Positions 18,110 through 28,446 of a stretch of 64,000 nucleotides of DNA are shown here, piece by piece (the first letter of the stretch is position 1; the number at the start of each line of letters is the position of its first letter). The notes beneath the pieces were generated by a model. That model worked only from the letters and a program-made list of their open reading frames with translations, made no database searches and was not told the origin of the DNA. The DNA lies in NCBI RefSeq assembly GCF_946476835.1, contig NZ_CAMKWA010000001.1, forward strand, positions 186,001 to 250,000. Direction: 5' to 3'. The DNA is from an uncultured Neokomagataea sp. GTDB taxonomy: Bacteria; Pseudomonadota; Alphaproteobacteria; Acetobacterales; Acetobacteraceae. The translations under genes and the position numbers were made by a program.

Positions 18110-19954
18110 GTGTTGAGAAATATATTAATAAAAACAAAAATAGCTATGATTTCTTTTTCTTTGGCTATTGTTGCTTTGGTTGGTGGTTCTTTTTTATCTT
18201 ACAACGGCATAAGAACAGAGGAGAGTTATAGAAAGTTAGTTCAGGTTGATGACCCGGGAACGATTGAACTAACGAGAGCAACGGATAAAATTAATGCTCT
18301 TCTCTATGCAACACATCGTATGGTGGAGCAGGTTCATACTTCCAAGATTATAGAAACACGTACACGGTTTGATCGCGACATTGAGGGGATGGATGCTGTT
18401 TTAAGTGAGGCACGCCGTAAAGACCCGCAAATGGCTCAGACATTGGAATCTTTTAATAAGCGTTGGGTGGAATTGCGGCGGATGTTTCGGCAGGCAGCGG
18501 CAGCAGCGCAACAGGGTGATTCCGAGCAGGTTTTGGATAATTTGAGTTACTTGGACAATGCGGGTGTAAGCTTTGCTTTGGATATTGGTTCTGTTGCAAA
18601 TAAGAGAATTGATGCCGTAAATGTTAAGGCAGAAAATATAATGAATTCTGCTTCATTTTATATATATTTGTGTATGTCGATTGTATTTTTGTCGATTATA
18701 ATATTCTCCATTGTCGCTTACTATGTTGCTAATAAAGGAATTGTTATTCCCCTTCTGTCTGTTCGTGATCATATGCTGGCCTTGGCTCGCGGTGTTCTGA
18801 ATGAAGATATTGTACATAAAGAGCGTGGAGATGAAGTGGGGGCGATGGCAAAGGCTTTGCATATTATGCAAAACGCTCTGGTTCAGGCGCGGCGTTTAGA
18901 AGAAGAGCAAAGGCTTTTAGAGGAAAACGCCGCTCAAGAGCGCGAACTTGCGGCTGAACGTACCGCACGTGATGCCGCGTTTGAAAAACAAGCTATTGAT
19001 GCCATACGAAAAGGCCTGTCGGAAGCTGCGGAAGGGAATTTGACCTATCGTGTAGATACGGACTTCCCAGATCGTCTTTTGATCATGCGTGACGATTTTA
19101 ACAGTTCTTTCGTTAAATTAAGACAAACATTGACGGCTGTTCAATCTGGCATTGTCGTTATTAATTCTGGTGCGAGTGAAGTGGCGACGGCCTCAAGTGA
19201 TATTTCGCGTCGGATTGATCGGCAGGCTCAAAGCATTGAGCAATCATCCGTGGCGTTAGGGCGTGTTTCCGGAATGCTCCGTGATTCTGCGGATAGTGCT
19301 CAAAAAGTTGCAGAAGTGACGGATAAAGCGCGCGAATCAGCAAAACACTCAGCGCATAAAATGCAGGGTGCGGTTGAAGCGATGGGGCGTATTGAAGGGA
19401 GCTTCAAGGAGATTAGTCAGGTCATTGGGCTGATTGATGATATTGCGTTCCAGACCAACCTTTTGGCTTTGAATGCTGGTATTGAAGCGGCACGTGCGGG
19501 AGATGCAGGGAGTGGTTTTGCTGTTGTAGCGCGTGAAGTACGAACATTGGCGCTGCGCTCTGCAGAGAGTGCACGGCAGGTGAAGGAGCTTGTGTCGAAT
19601 TCGGGACATTTTGTGCAGGATGGTGTGGTGCAAGTGCACGATGCTGAAGGTGCTCTAGAGAACATTTTACGCCAAGTCGGTGAGATTAATCAGCATGTTG
19701 CAGAGATTGCCCATGCATCGTCTGGACAGTCGACCGCTGTTGAAGAAATTAATCTTGCAGTTGGTGAAATGACGCAAACAATCCAGCAAAATGCCGCCAT
19801 GTTGGAGCAAACAACGACGTCTATTGCGTCTTTGGATCAAGAAGCAATGCGGTTGAAAAAGCGTATTTCGCTTTTCAAATTGGACAATGAAGGCCACGTG
19901 CTTGATTATGTGGAAACGTATTCGTCCCCAGAAAAAGAGTTATGCTTGTCTTAA
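18110..19954 (+). CDS. Methyl-accepting chemotaxis protein (HAMP + MCP signalling domain)
   Basis: Two TM segments, HAMP region, hallmark IGLIDDIAFQTNLLALNAGIEAARAGDAGSGFAVVAREVRTLA. Confidence 0.95.
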   Translation: MLRNILIKTKIAMISFSLAIVALVGGSFLSYNGIRTEESYRKLVQVDDPGTIELTRATDKINALLYATHRMVEQVHTSKIIETRTRFDRDIEGMDAVLSEARRKDPQMAQTLESFNKRWVELRRMFRQAAAAAQQGDSEQVLDNLSYLDNAGVSFALDIGSVANKRIDAVNVKAENIMNSASFYIYLCMSIVFLSIIIFSIVAYYVANKGIVIPLLSVRDHMLALARGVLNEDIVHKERGDEVGAMAKALHIMQNALVQARRLEEEQRLLEENAAQERELAAERTARDAAFEKQAIDAIRKGLSEAAEGNLTYRVDTDFPDRLLIMRDDFNSSFVKLRQTLTAVQSGIVVINSGASEVATASSDISRRIDRQAQSIEQSSVALGRVSGMLRDSADSAQKVAEVTDKARESAKHSAHKMQGAVEAMGRIEGSFKEISQVIGLIDDIAFQTNLLALNAGIEAARAGDAGSGFAVVAREVRTLALRSAESARQVKELVSNSGHFVQDGVVQVHDAEGALENILRQVGEINQHVAEIAHASSGQSTAVEEINLAVGEMTQTIQQNAAMLEQTTTSIASLDQEAMRLKKRISLFKLDNEGHVLDYVETYSSPEKELCLS

Positions 19955-20035
19955 AGCTAGGCTGTTTCTACGTTTCTTCTCATGGCGTTGGAATGTTAGA
20001 GATTAATGCTCTAATGTGGTGAGAAGGTAAGTGGT

Positions 20036-21010
20036 GTGCAGGGAAAACCATATCCGCGAGGTGTAGGCGGTGTGATGCGCCCGAACGTATGGTGTGCAGC
20101 GGGTGCATTGGTTTTCGTGGTTGTGGCGTCTTTGATGGCGCCTCTCTATGCGCATTTCTGTGGCGTTGATCCGTTTGATTCTAATATTGCTGGGGCCGTT
20201 TGGCGGGATGGCCGTGCTATTGATGTCATGCAGCCTAACGAAAATCCCTTACATCTTGGGTTGTCGCCTCTAGGTCCAGATTGGCGGTTAGGCGCGTATA
20301 TGTTGGGGGCGGATACGCAAGGCCGCGATGTGGCGGCACGCTTGCTTTACGGTGGTCGCAACTCTTTATTGATCGCGGGTGCGTCAGCCGTTGTCTGTTT
20401 GCTGGTGGCGGGTAGTGTGGCGCTGTGGGCAGGCTATAAGGGCGGGTGGAGTGATATTATCCTGTCACGGTGCATGGATATTTTATGGGCCATCCCCGTA
20501 TATTTGCTGGCAATTTCGTTATCGGTCGTGACGCTGGGGCATGGTTTGACCATTGGCCCTTTGCATATTGAAGCAGATAGTTTCCTTATTCCTATCATGA
20601 TTATTGCAATGGTGTATGTGCCCTATGCGGCGCGGTCGTTGCGGGCGCAGGTGCAGCGTTTGGCGCGGGCTGAGTTTGTGCTGGCAGCGCGTGGCTCTGG
20701 CGCATCGGATATGCGTATTATTGTGCGGGAAATTTTACCGAATTTATGGCCATCGTTTTTAGTGCTGGCGCCTTTAGTTATGGCATTATGTTTGATGGCA
20801 GAGTCGGCCTTGTCCTTTTTGTCTCTTGGGGTTCAAGCGCCAGCGGCATCTTGGGGTACGATTATCTTGGATGGTGAGGGGCTTTTATATACGCGCCCGC
20901 TGGTAGCGATTGCGCCGGGTCTTTTGATTGCTATTACGGTTTTATCTTTGAATGTGTTGGGTGGTGCTGTGCAGTCGGCTTTAGAGGCGTCGGAGCACGA
21001 TCGGACATGA
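20036..21010 (+). CDS. ABC transporter permease (DppC/OppC-like); start uncertain
   Basis: LGADTQGRDVAARLLYGGRNSLLIAGASA...EFVLAARGSGASDMRIIVREILPNLWPSFLVLAPL. Confidence 0.92.
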   Translation: MQGKPYPRGVGGVMRPNVWCAAGALVFVVVASLMAPLYAHFCGVDPFDSNIAGAVWRDGRAIDVMQPNENPLHLGLSPLGPDWRLGAYMLGADTQGRDVAARLLYGGRNSLLIAGASAVVCLLVAGSVALWAGYKGGWSDIILSRCMDILWAIPVYLLAISLSVVTLGHGLTIGPLHIEADSFLIPIMIIAMVYVPYAARSLRAQVQRLARAEFVLAARGSGASDMRIIVREILPNLWPSFLVLAPLVMALCLMAESALSFLSLGVQAPAASWGTIILDGEGLLYTRPLVAIAPGLLIAITVLSLNVLGGAVQSALEASEHDRT

Positions 21011-21990
21011 TGTTGCGTGCTGTATTTTCGCGTTTAGGGCAGATGGCGTTTGTCTTGTTCGGGATTTCTGTCTTGGTGTTTGCAATTTTCTTTGCGACAC
21101 CCGGCGCGGATCCGACGGCACGTATTGCCGGGCGAGGTGCGAGCCCAGATGTTGTGGCGCGTGTGCGCGCAGAGTACGGCTTTGATCGTTCTTTGCCAGT
21201 GCAATATGCCACGATGATGAAAAAGCTTTTTGTGACTCGTGATCTGACATCTTACGTCAATCATGGGCAGCGGGTTGTACCTGAAGTCTTGCAAGCTGCG
21301 CCTGTCACCGGGTCATTAGTGTTGTTCGCCGCCTTGCTTTGGGTGGGTGGGGCTTTGGTCTTTGGGTTGATCGCGGCAATATGTGTGGGGCGGTGGCCTG
21401 ACCGGGTGGTCATGACCTTGGGGTTAGTGGGGTTATCCATGCCGGTTTTCTGGTTGGGGGAAACGGTTAATCTTCTGACGCAAAGCCGTTGGCATGACAG
21501 CATTGTGTTTCGTTGGGTGCCTCCACTGGGGTACACGTCATTTCATGACAGTCCTTGGGGCTGGGCGCGTGCTTTATTATTGCCTGCATTGACGTTGGCC
21601 GTGTCGTTCATTGGGTTTTATGCTCGGGTTTTAAGGAACGATCTTCTGGCGTCTATGCGGGATGATTCAGTAAGGACCGCGCGGGCGAAAGGGGTGGGGC
21701 CTATCGCGCTTTGGACCCGATATGGTTTGCGTTTGTCTTGGACGGGGCTTGTATCTTTGTTCGGGCTTGATTTTGCCCAATTATTGGGTGGTGGCGCTCT
21801 CTTGGTTGAAGTGGTGTTTGCGCTGCCTGGTGTTGGGCGTTTGACGTATCAGGCTTTGGCGACGTTAGATCTGCCATTAATTATGGCTACAGTGATGTAT
21901 TCGGCGTTTTTTGTTGTCCTGACGAATGCAGTTGTAGACGGGATTTACGTATTGCTGGACCCAAGGCTGCGGGGTTCGCGTTATGGGTGA
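21007..21990 (+). CDS. ABC transporter permease (DppB/OppB-like)
   Basis: QMAFVLFGISVLVFAIFFATPGADPTARIAG...YARVLRNDLLASMRDDSVRTARAKGVGPIALW...EVVFALPGVGRL. Confidence 0.92.
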   Translation: MMLRAVFSRLGQMAFVLFGISVLVFAIFFATPGADPTARIAGRGASPDVVARVRAEYGFDRSLPVQYATMMKKLFVTRDLTSYVNHGQRVVPEVLQAAPVTGSLVLFAALLWVGGALVFGLIAAICVGRWPDRVVMTLGLVGLSMPVFWLGETVNLLTQSRWHDSIVFRWVPPLGYTSFHDSPWGWARALLLPALTLAVSFIGFYARVLRNDLLASMRDDSVRTARAKGVGPIALWTRYGLRLSWTGLVSLFGLDFAQLLGGGALLVEVVFALPGVGRLTYQALATLDLPLIMATVMYSAFFVVLTNAVVDGIYVLLDPRLRGSRYG

Positions 21991-22951
21991 TGAACCGCTT
22001 CTCTCTGTCGATAATATGCGCTTAACGCTCCGTAATGGTGTGCGTTTATTGGATGGAGTGTCTCTATCAGTGCGGCGTGGTGAAGCGCTGGGCGTGGTGG
22101 GTGAGTCCGGATCCGGTAAAAGTTTGACGGCGCTCAGCATCTTACGTCTCGTGCCTGATGTGGTGATGGAAGGAAGCTTACGTCTGAATGGTGTGGAACT
22201 CACGACGTTGTCTGAGCGTGCTTTGCGGCGTGTCCGTGGGCGTAAGGCTGCGATGGTGTTTCAAGATCCAATGACAGCATTTTTCCCGGTACGATCTGTC
22301 GGGGAGCAAATTGTAGAGCAAATTCGTTTGCACCGAAAAATACGCTTTCGTGCGGCGTGGGATGAAGCTGTGGCTCTTTTGGCGCGTATGGGGGTGCCAG
22401 ATGCCGATGGTGCTGCGAGGCGCTATCCGCATCAGCTTTCTGGTGGTTTGCGCCAACGCGCGATGATTGCGATGGCGCTGTCGTGTACCCCGGATCTTTT
22501 GATTGCAGATGAACCGACGACGGCTTTGGATGTGACCGTTCAAGCGCAAATTTTACGATTATTTCAAGAGATCCGGTCGCGTGGGTCTGGGCTGATGATT
22601 ATTACGCATGATGTAGGGGTTGTGGCGCAAACCTGTACGCGTGTGGCTGTGATGTATGCAGGGGTTGTTGTCGAAGAAGGGCCGACAGAAGCTGTCTTGA
22701 ATAGGCCCTTGCACCCATACACACAGGCTCTGATTGCTGCGGTTCCTCCTTTGGAGGGGGATAGGCCGGAGCGCTTGCAGAGTTTGTCTGGGACGCCGCC
22801 CAATCCAGCGTCTCGTCCGGCAGGATGTGTTTTTGCGCCGCGCTGTATGTATGTGAGCGACGCGTGCCACAAGCGTCCTATTTTGAATGTTGGGATTACG
22901 GGGCGGAAAGTGGCGTGTATTTTGTATGATGGGGCGGAGGCGTTGGATTGA
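21983..22951 (+). CDS. ABC transporter ATP-binding protein (DppD/OppD-like)
   Basis: [23 protein letters not shown]...[18 protein letters not shown]...[20 protein letters not shown]-terminal oligopeptide-ABC Cys region. Confidence 0.95.
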   Translation: MGDEPLLSVDNMRLTLRNGVRLLDGVSLSVRRGEALGVVGESGSGKSLTALSILRLVPDVVMEGSLRLNGVELTTLSERALRRVRGRKAAMVFQDPMTAFFPVRSVGEQIVEQIRLHRKIRFRAAWDEAVALLARMGVPDADGAARRYPHQLSGGLRQRAMIAMALSCTPDLLIADEPTTALDVTVQAQILRLFQEIRSRGSGLMIITHDVGVVAQTCTRVAVMYAGVVVEEGPTEAVLNRPLHPYTQALIAAVPPLEGDRPERLQSLSGTPPNPASRPAGCVFAPRCMYVSDACHKRPILNVGITGRKVACILYDGAEALD

Positions 22952-23901
22952 TGCAGAACAGCTCATCATCGGATCATCCTCTTTTGGAGGTAAAGAATCT
23001 TCATCGTCGTTACCCTGTGGGGAGGGGGCGTGTTCTGCATGCGGTTGCGGGTGTGTCTTTAACGGTCGCGCATGGTGAGGCTCTTGCTTTGGTCGGTGAA
23101 TCAGGGTGTGGGAAATCAACACTGGGGCGTTTGTTGATCGCTTTAGATCAGCCTGATGAAGGGGAGGTGCGATTCGATGGCCATGTGATTAGTGGCCGTT
23201 CGGAGCGTGCATTGAGAGCGATGAGACCGCGTATGCAAATGGTCTTTCAAGATTCGTTATCGAGTTTTAACCCGCGGCGGTGCGTAGGGGATGCGCTATT
23301 AGAGCCTTTAAAGATTCATCGTCGCTCTTATGACCCCGGTACTCTAGAGCGATTATTGGCGCAGGTGGGGTTGCCGGCCGATGTTATCGGGCGTTTTCCA
23401 AAGACATTTTCAGGTGGACAAAGACAACGGTTAAATATTGCGCGCGCTTTGGTGTTACAGCCGGACTTATTGGTGGCCGATGAGCCTGTTTCGGCTTTGG
23501 ATGTTTCATTGCAGGCGCAAATCATTAATTTATTCCATGAGTTGCGATCTCGCTTAGGATTGGCCTGTGTTTTTATTTCACATGATCTCTCCGTTGTCCG
23601 GCAGATGGCAGATCGTGTCGCGGTGATGTATCTGGGGCGTATTGTTGAGGTTGGGGAGACGCTGTCTCTCATGAAACATCCTGCGCATCCCTATAGCCGG
23701 GCATTATTGGATGCGATTCCGCGTTTGAATCAGCCTTTGCCGGATGCTTTGCAGGGGGATGTGCCGAGTCCGGTAGATGTGCCGTCTGGGTGTCCTTTCC
23801 ACACGCGGTGCCCGGTTGTGCAGCCGCGTTGTGGGCAGGAGCGCCCAATGCTGCGGTCGGTTGGATCGGGGCGTGAAGTGGCATGTCACTACCCTGTGTA
23901 G
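22948..23901 (+). CDS. ABC transporter ATP-binding protein (DppF/OppF-like)
   Basis: LVGESGCGKSTLGRLLIALDQPDEGEVRFDG...FSGGQRQRLNIARALVLQPDLLVADEPVSALDVS. Confidence 0.95.
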   Translation: MMQNSSSSDHPLLEVKNLHRRYPVGRGRVLHAVAGVSLTVAHGEALALVGESGCGKSTLGRLLIALDQPDEGEVRFDGHVISGRSERALRAMRPRMQMVFQDSLSSFNPRRCVGDALLEPLKIHRRSYDPGTLERLLAQVGLPADVIGRFPKTFSGGQRQRLNIARALVLQPDLLVADEPVSALDVSLQAQIINLFHELRSRLGLACVFISHDLSVVRQMADRVAVMYLGRIVEVGETLSLMKHPAHPYSRALLDAIPRLNQPLPDALQGDVPSPVDVPSGCPFHTRCPVVQPRCGQERPMLRSVGSGREVACHYPV

Positions 23902-23956
23902 GTGCTATCTTAATTGTGAACGACGGTAGAGTGCGGTCTTTCGTGACTGTTACAAG

Positions 23957-25468
23957 TTGAGGCTTGCGCTAATGAAGGGAGCGTTCTTGTGTGTTGTGCG
24001 TTTCTGTTCAGAGGTGTTCATGCTTGATGTCCGTTTAATTGCTTCGGTGAAATCAACTGCGCGTTGGGTACGGAATATGACGGCGCTGGCGGGCGTGGCT
24101 GTCATGGCCGTTTCGTCTCTGTCGTCCGTTGCGGTGGCTGATGATATAACACCGGCCGTGGCACCGCAGGATGTCGCTTTTGCACAGGACCTAGAGTACC
24201 GGACGTTTCATTGGTTTTGGGATAATGCAAACCCCAAGAACGGGCTTGTGCCAGATCGGGCACCTCTGCCGAATGGTGCAGCAAGTATTGCAAGTGTTGG
24301 CTTCGGTTTGACGGCGTACGGTATTGGGGCAGAGCGCGGGTATATTGCGCGGGATGCAGCAGTGGCGCGCACTTTGGTGACGTTACGTTTTCTAAGTTCT
24401 TTGCCGCAGAACGGTAATGTGTCTGGCAGTGCCGGGTATCATGGTTTTTTCTACCATTTTCTGGACCCCAATACGGGTTTGCGCGTGGCAGATTGGTCCG
24501 AGTTGTCCAGTATTGATACGGCGCTCTTTATGTCGGGCGTTCTGTTTGCTCAGTCTTACTATAACCGTGACACGTCGGATGAGAGTGAGATTCGTTCTTT
24601 GGCAGAAGCACTGTATCGCCGGGTCGACTGGGCGTGGATGCGCGATGGTGGTCAGTGGTTACGAATGGGGTGGTACCCGCCGGGCACGTTCATTGTCACG
24701 CCGTGGCAGGGATACAATGAAGGTTTGATTCTGTATCTGCTTTCTTTAGCCTCCCCGACATCTCCTCTGCCGCCGACTCTATGGGATCAATGGACGCAAA
24801 GTTTTGCAGGGCAATGGACGAGCTTTGAGGGCAAGACTTTTTTGAATTTTGCACCGCTCTTTGGGCATCAATATAGTGAAGCTTGGTTAGATCTGCGTGG
24901 TATTCAGGATGCATTTTCGCGGGCACACCACACAGATTACTTTCAAAACAGTCGTGCAGCTACTTATGTACAGCGCGATTATGCTGTGCGTAATCCGGGG
25001 AAATGGGTTGGTTATGGTTCGGATGTGTGGGGCCTGACGGCGTGTGATGGGCCGGGAGAGGCGCGTCAGGCTACTCAAGGGCAAGACCGTCATTATTTGG
25101 CGTATAGTGCGCGTGGAGCGGGTGCAGATTATATTTTGGATGATGGGACGATTGCGCCGACGGCAGCGGGTGGGTCTGTTGCGTTTGCGCCGGAGATTGT
25201 TCTGCCGACTTTGCATGCAATGTATGAGCGCTATGGAAGCCGCATTTATGATCAGTATGGCTTCAAAGATTCCTTTAATTTGACCTTTAATGACCAAGGG
25301 CATTTTTGGGTTGATGGGCAACAGTTGGGTATTGATCAGGGGCCCATTTTACTCATGCTGGAGAACTGGCGCAGTGGTTTTGTGTGGCAGGTCATGCGTC
25401 AAAACAGTCACATTCGTGATGGTTTGACGCGTGCTGGGTTTACGGGTGGTTGGTTAACCGCGCCTTGA
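23957..25468 (+). CDS. Glycoamylase-domain (PF10091 / GH144-like, candidate beta-1,2-glucanase) secreted protein; start may be internal Met (MLDVRLIAS)
   Basis: DLEYRTFHWFWDNANPKNGLVPDRAP...ASVGFGLTAYGIGAERGYI...WQGYNEGLILYLLSLASP...YGSDVWGLTACDGPG...IDQGPILLMLENWRSGFVWQ. Confidence 0.82.
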   Translation: MRLALMKGAFLCVVRFCSEVFMLDVRLIASVKSTARWVRNMTALAGVAVMAVSSLSSVAVADDITPAVAPQDVAFAQDLEYRTFHWFWDNANPKNGLVPDRAPLPNGAASIASVGFGLTAYGIGAERGYIARDAAVARTLVTLRFLSSLPQNGNVSGSAGYHGFFYHFLDPNTGLRVADWSELSSIDTALFMSGVLFAQSYYNRDTSDESEIRSLAEALYRRVDWAWMRDGGQWLRMGWYPPGTFIVTPWQGYNEGLILYLLSLASPTSPLPPTLWDQWTQSFAGQWTSFEGKTFLNFAPLFGHQYSEAWLDLRGIQDAFSRAHHTDYFQNSRAATYVQRDYAVRNPGKWVGYGSDVWGLTACDGPGEARQATQGQDRHYLAYSARGAGADYILDDGTIAPTAAGGSVAFAPEIVLPTLHAMYERYGSRIYDQYGFKDSFNLTFNDQGHFWVDGQQLGIDQGPILLMLENWRSGFVWQVMRQNSHIRDGLTRAGFTGGWLTAP

Positions 25469-25469
25469 T

Positions 25470-25709
25470 TTAGTGTGTGGTCGGGGCGGAACGGAACAAC
25501 GCCCATTCTTCGTGGACAGAGCCATCGGGTAGGTGGCAGTACCCCACTTGCCCCTGGGCTTCGGTACGAATTTCAGATCGTCCTCCGATCTTTACGCAAT
25601 AGACAGAAGCAGGGTTTGCCATCGTCATGGCAGGCGCTTTCTCTGAGGATTTTTTGGCAGGGGAGCAGGCTGCGAAAAGAAGGGTGAGGAATAAGATGCT
25701 GATACGCAT
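25470..25709 (-). CDS. DUF333-like small lipoprotein
   Basis: MRISILFLTLLFAACSP (lipobox FAAC) ... ANPASVYCVKIGGRSEIRTEAQGQVGYCHLPDGSVHEEWALFR. Confidence 0.75.
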   Translation of the reverse strand: MRISILFLTLLFAACSPAKKSSEKAPAMTMANPASVYCVKIGGRSEIRTEAQGQVGYCHLPDGSVHEEWALFRSAPTTH

Positions 25710-25868
25710 GGCGAAGCTCTTGGCGAATGTTGGGAGGTAGGAAGATAGGCCACTCAAGTGTTTCTGTCTAATGAAGAGAGCTAGGGGGCTTTTGGGCTAT
25801 CATTGTGTTTTGGGGCATCATGGCGGATGATAAGGCTGTGAATAGTCATCTTAATGAGAGGACAGATT

Positions 25869-26042
25869 ATGCGTTTTCTATTGGCTCTTTTGTTGCCTTG
25901 GCTGCAGTTTTTCACCATTGGCCGCCCAATTAGTGGCTTGATTTGTTTGGTGTTGCAGATCACGGTCATTGGCTGGGTTCCGGCCGCGATTTGGTCTGTT
26001 TATGCGCTGACGGAATATCGTGCAGAACAGCGTAACCGTTAA
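25869..26042 (+). CDS. YqaE/Pmp3-like small membrane protein
   Basis: 57 aa MRFLLALLLPWLQFFTIGRPISGLICLVLQITVIGWVPAAIWSVYAL. Confidence 0.7.
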   Translation: MRFLLALLLPWLQFFTIGRPISGLICLVLQITVIGWVPAAIWSVYALTEYRAEQRNR

Positions 26043-26060
26043 AATTATGCGTTTAAGAGT

Positions 26061-26091
26061 ACCCGGATAAGGCGACTATCCGGGTGTTTTT
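26061..26091 (+). terminator. Rho-independent terminator
   Basis: ACCCGGATA-aggcgac-TATCCGGGTGTTTTT. Confidence 0.85.
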
Positions 26092-26229
26092 AAGGTTTCT
26101 AATTGAGATTAATTATTATTTGTGATATGGGCTGCGCGTTCAATCAATTATTGCCGCGGCTAATAAGGTTTTTAGGAACGTGACAAAAGACGCGATAAAG
26201 TGGGTCTGGTCTCCGTTTTTCTGGAGAGG

Positions 26230-26547
26230 ATGAGAATGCCTCTTTCAATAATGTTGGTAGGGCTGAGCAGTTTTTTTGCACTGTTATCGGCTCTTTTTTT
26301 GTACCTTTCATCTTCAGCGCAAACATTATTACGCAAGCCCTTGCCACGCAAAATAGGGTGGGGAGTGGCTGGATTTTTATGGGTGATGAGTTGGGGGACT
26401 TTGTGGCGTTCTTTCTCGTTTCCAGCCGCGTTTAGTATGGCTTTTCTGATGTTGATGTTGGGTTGTATCCTTGTGGCCTTTTTGAGTGGTTTGCTGTTGG
26501 CGGTGAACGCTATGCGCCCTTGTCAGTCTTCACATCGTGATGCGTGA
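26230..26547 (+). CDS. Small membrane protein, first gene of PepSY-associated cluster (DUF3325-like position)
   Basis: Hydrophobic 105 aa; overlaps start of next ORF; followed by another small TM protein and a PepSY-TM protein. Confidence 0.55.
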   Translation: MRMPLSIMLVGLSSFFALLSALFLYLSSSAQTLLRKPLPRKIGWGVAGFLWVMSWGTLWRSFSFPAAFSMAFLMLMLGCILVAFLSGLLLAVNAMRPCQSSHRDA

Positions 26548-26884
26548 TTCCCGGCGACATAAACGGGGTGGACAAGACCCTGATGCGCTCTTGAAACAAT
26601 GGTTGAGTAAAGTCGTGACGGGTTTGCTTCTGGGGGCTCCTTTAAGTTTTGGCGTCTTGGGAGATTTGGGTCTGCTTTTGCAGGTTTCGGCGCAGTTGGA
26701 TCAAGCGGAAGCCTTGTTGCTGCGCTGGGTGCCGGGTGTCGTGTGGGTGGCGGCTGTGTGTGTATCCTTGACGTGCCGTTCTGGCTTGCGGGCGTTAGGC
26801 GTTATGGTGATGGGGAACATACTCGTCTGGGGGGGGTACGGCCTTTTGTATGTGCTCTGCGTTGCTGGGTGGGTGGCATTATAA
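26537..26884 (+). CDS. Small membrane protein, DUF3649-like position in cluster
   Basis: 115 aa with three hydrophobic stretches; stop overlaps the ATG of the PepSY gene. Confidence 0.55.
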   Translation: MMRDSRRHKRGGQDPDALLKQWLSKVVTGLLLGAPLSFGVLGDLGLLLQVSAQLDQAEALLLRWVPGVVWVAAVCVSLTCRSGLRALGVMVMGNILVWGGYGLLYVLCVAGWVAL

Positions 26885-28446
26885 TGCGTAAGCCAGAAAT
26901 TGTGGCGTTGTATCGTCGTGTACACAGTTGGGTAGGTATTTTGGCCGGGCTGTTTTTGTTTATTGGTTTTTATGCTGGTACGCTGACCCAGTTTGAGGAA
27001 CCTTTGCAAAGCTGGGCTGCCTCTTCACAGGGGCTGCCGGAACCCGTGCCGTTTAGTCGTTTGGGGGAGTTGCGAGACAAAGCATTGGCGGAAAACCCTA
27101 GGGCGCGTGCAGGTTTTACGCTCCATTTGGCTCCAGAAGGTGCAAATCCTTCAAGTATGAGTTGGGTGTTGCAGCAGGACCGTGACCGTGGTCCCGGCTT
27201 GACCGTTTATGCGGGTTTGGATGCACAGGGGCGCGTGGTGTTGGCGCAGCGTGTGCCGCCGCAGGGCGCTCGTTTTTTGAATATGTTGCATCAGCGGATT
27301 GGTTTGCCCTTGAACCGTGCTTGGGGCCGCCCAGTTATGGGTATTATTGCTTTTCTGTATGCCATGGCGTTGGTGTCCGGTGTGGTGGTGATGCTTCCGT
27401 CGGTCGTGCGGGCGCTGTTTAATATGCGTTTAGGGCAAGGGGCGCGGCGGGCATGGTTTGATCTGCATACGTTGTTGGGTGTGTTTTCATTGCCCTTCCA
27501 TATTATGATTGCGGTCACAGCATTAGGTTTTGCTTTCGTTGAGCCGTTAGGCATGGCGGAGCGTGCGCTGTTTGTGCCGGTTGTTAAGGTGATGCCAAGC
27601 ACTAAAAAGAATGTGTCGCCGGTGCATGATATGAAGGCGTTACAGCACGAGAAAACTTTTTTAGAGCCTGATGTTCTCGTCGCGCATCTCAAAGAGGAAG
27701 TGCCTAGTTTTACACCAAAAGATTTGGATTATTTCCCGCGGCAGGGTGGTTTTCGTGTCATGGCTGTTGGGCCTGATTCAACAACCGTTACCCGCATTGC
27801 CCGAGGGGGCGTTGCTCTAGTGGACCCGTATGATGGTCGTCTCGTTGGGGTGAAAGATTTGCCCTATCACCAGAGCACATCGTTTCTTGCTGCTGCTGCG
27901 ATCGGCGGTTTCCATTTTGGGCGTTTTGGTGGCTGGCTTGGTCATGTTGGTATGGCGTTGATGAGCGCAGTCGGCAGCTTTCTTTTTTATTCAGGGAATG
28001 CGCTTTGGCTGGCATCGCGTCGGCGCAAGGATCGTGCAGCGGGATATGCGGCAGACCGCTTTGGAACACGTTTACTGTCTGTTTTAAGCGCAGGGGTGAT
28101 ATTTGGGTGTATGGCCGGTGTTTCAGCGGTTTTGGTGGCAATGCTGGTGATGCCACATGCAGAATATTATGCCGTATGCGAGCGCGTATTCTACGTTGTA
28201 TTCTTTGCATGTTTGTTGGTTGCCTCTTGTCTGGGAGGCGAGCGTGCAACGCCATGGTTGATGCGTGTTGTGGCGGGTATCACGTTAGTGCTTCCGCTTG
28301 TGGATGGTTGGCGCCATTGGCAACAAGGGGATGTCGAGTGTTTTGCGCTGTGTTTGGATATGGCGGCTCTTCTGTTGGGAGTGTGGTTGCTGAGAGTATC
28401 GTGCGGGCGCGGCATGGTGCGGTTGATGCGTGACCCAGCCGTTTAA
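26884..28446 (+). CDS. PepSY-associated transmembrane protein (iron-uptake-associated reductase-like)
   Basis: MRKPEIVALYRRVHSWVGILAGLFLFIGFYAGTLTQFEEPL...FDLHTLLGVFSLPFHIMIAVTALGFAFVEPL; start at ATG 26884. Confidence 0.88.
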   Translation: MRKPEIVALYRRVHSWVGILAGLFLFIGFYAGTLTQFEEPLQSWAASSQGLPEPVPFSRLGELRDKALAENPRARAGFTLHLAPEGANPSSMSWVLQQDRDRGPGLTVYAGLDAQGRVVLAQRVPPQGARFLNMLHQRIGLPLNRAWGRPVMGIIAFLYAMALVSGVVVMLPSVVRALFNMRLGQGARRAWFDLHTLLGVFSLPFHIMIAVTALGFAFVEPLGMAERALFVPVVKVMPSTKKNVSPVHDMKALQHEKTFLEPDVLVAHLKEEVPSFTPKDLDYFPRQGGFRVMAVGPDSTTVTRIARGGVALVDPYDGRLVGVKDLPYHQSTSFLAAAAIGGFHFGRFGGWLGHVGMALMSAVGSFLFYSGNALWLASRRRKDRAAGYAADRFGTRLLSVLSAGVIFGCMAGVSAVLVAMLVMPHAEYYAVCERVFYVVFFACLLVASCLGGERATPWLMRVVAGITLVLPLVDGWRHWQQGDVECFALCLDMAALLLGVWLLRVSCGRGMVRLMRDPAV

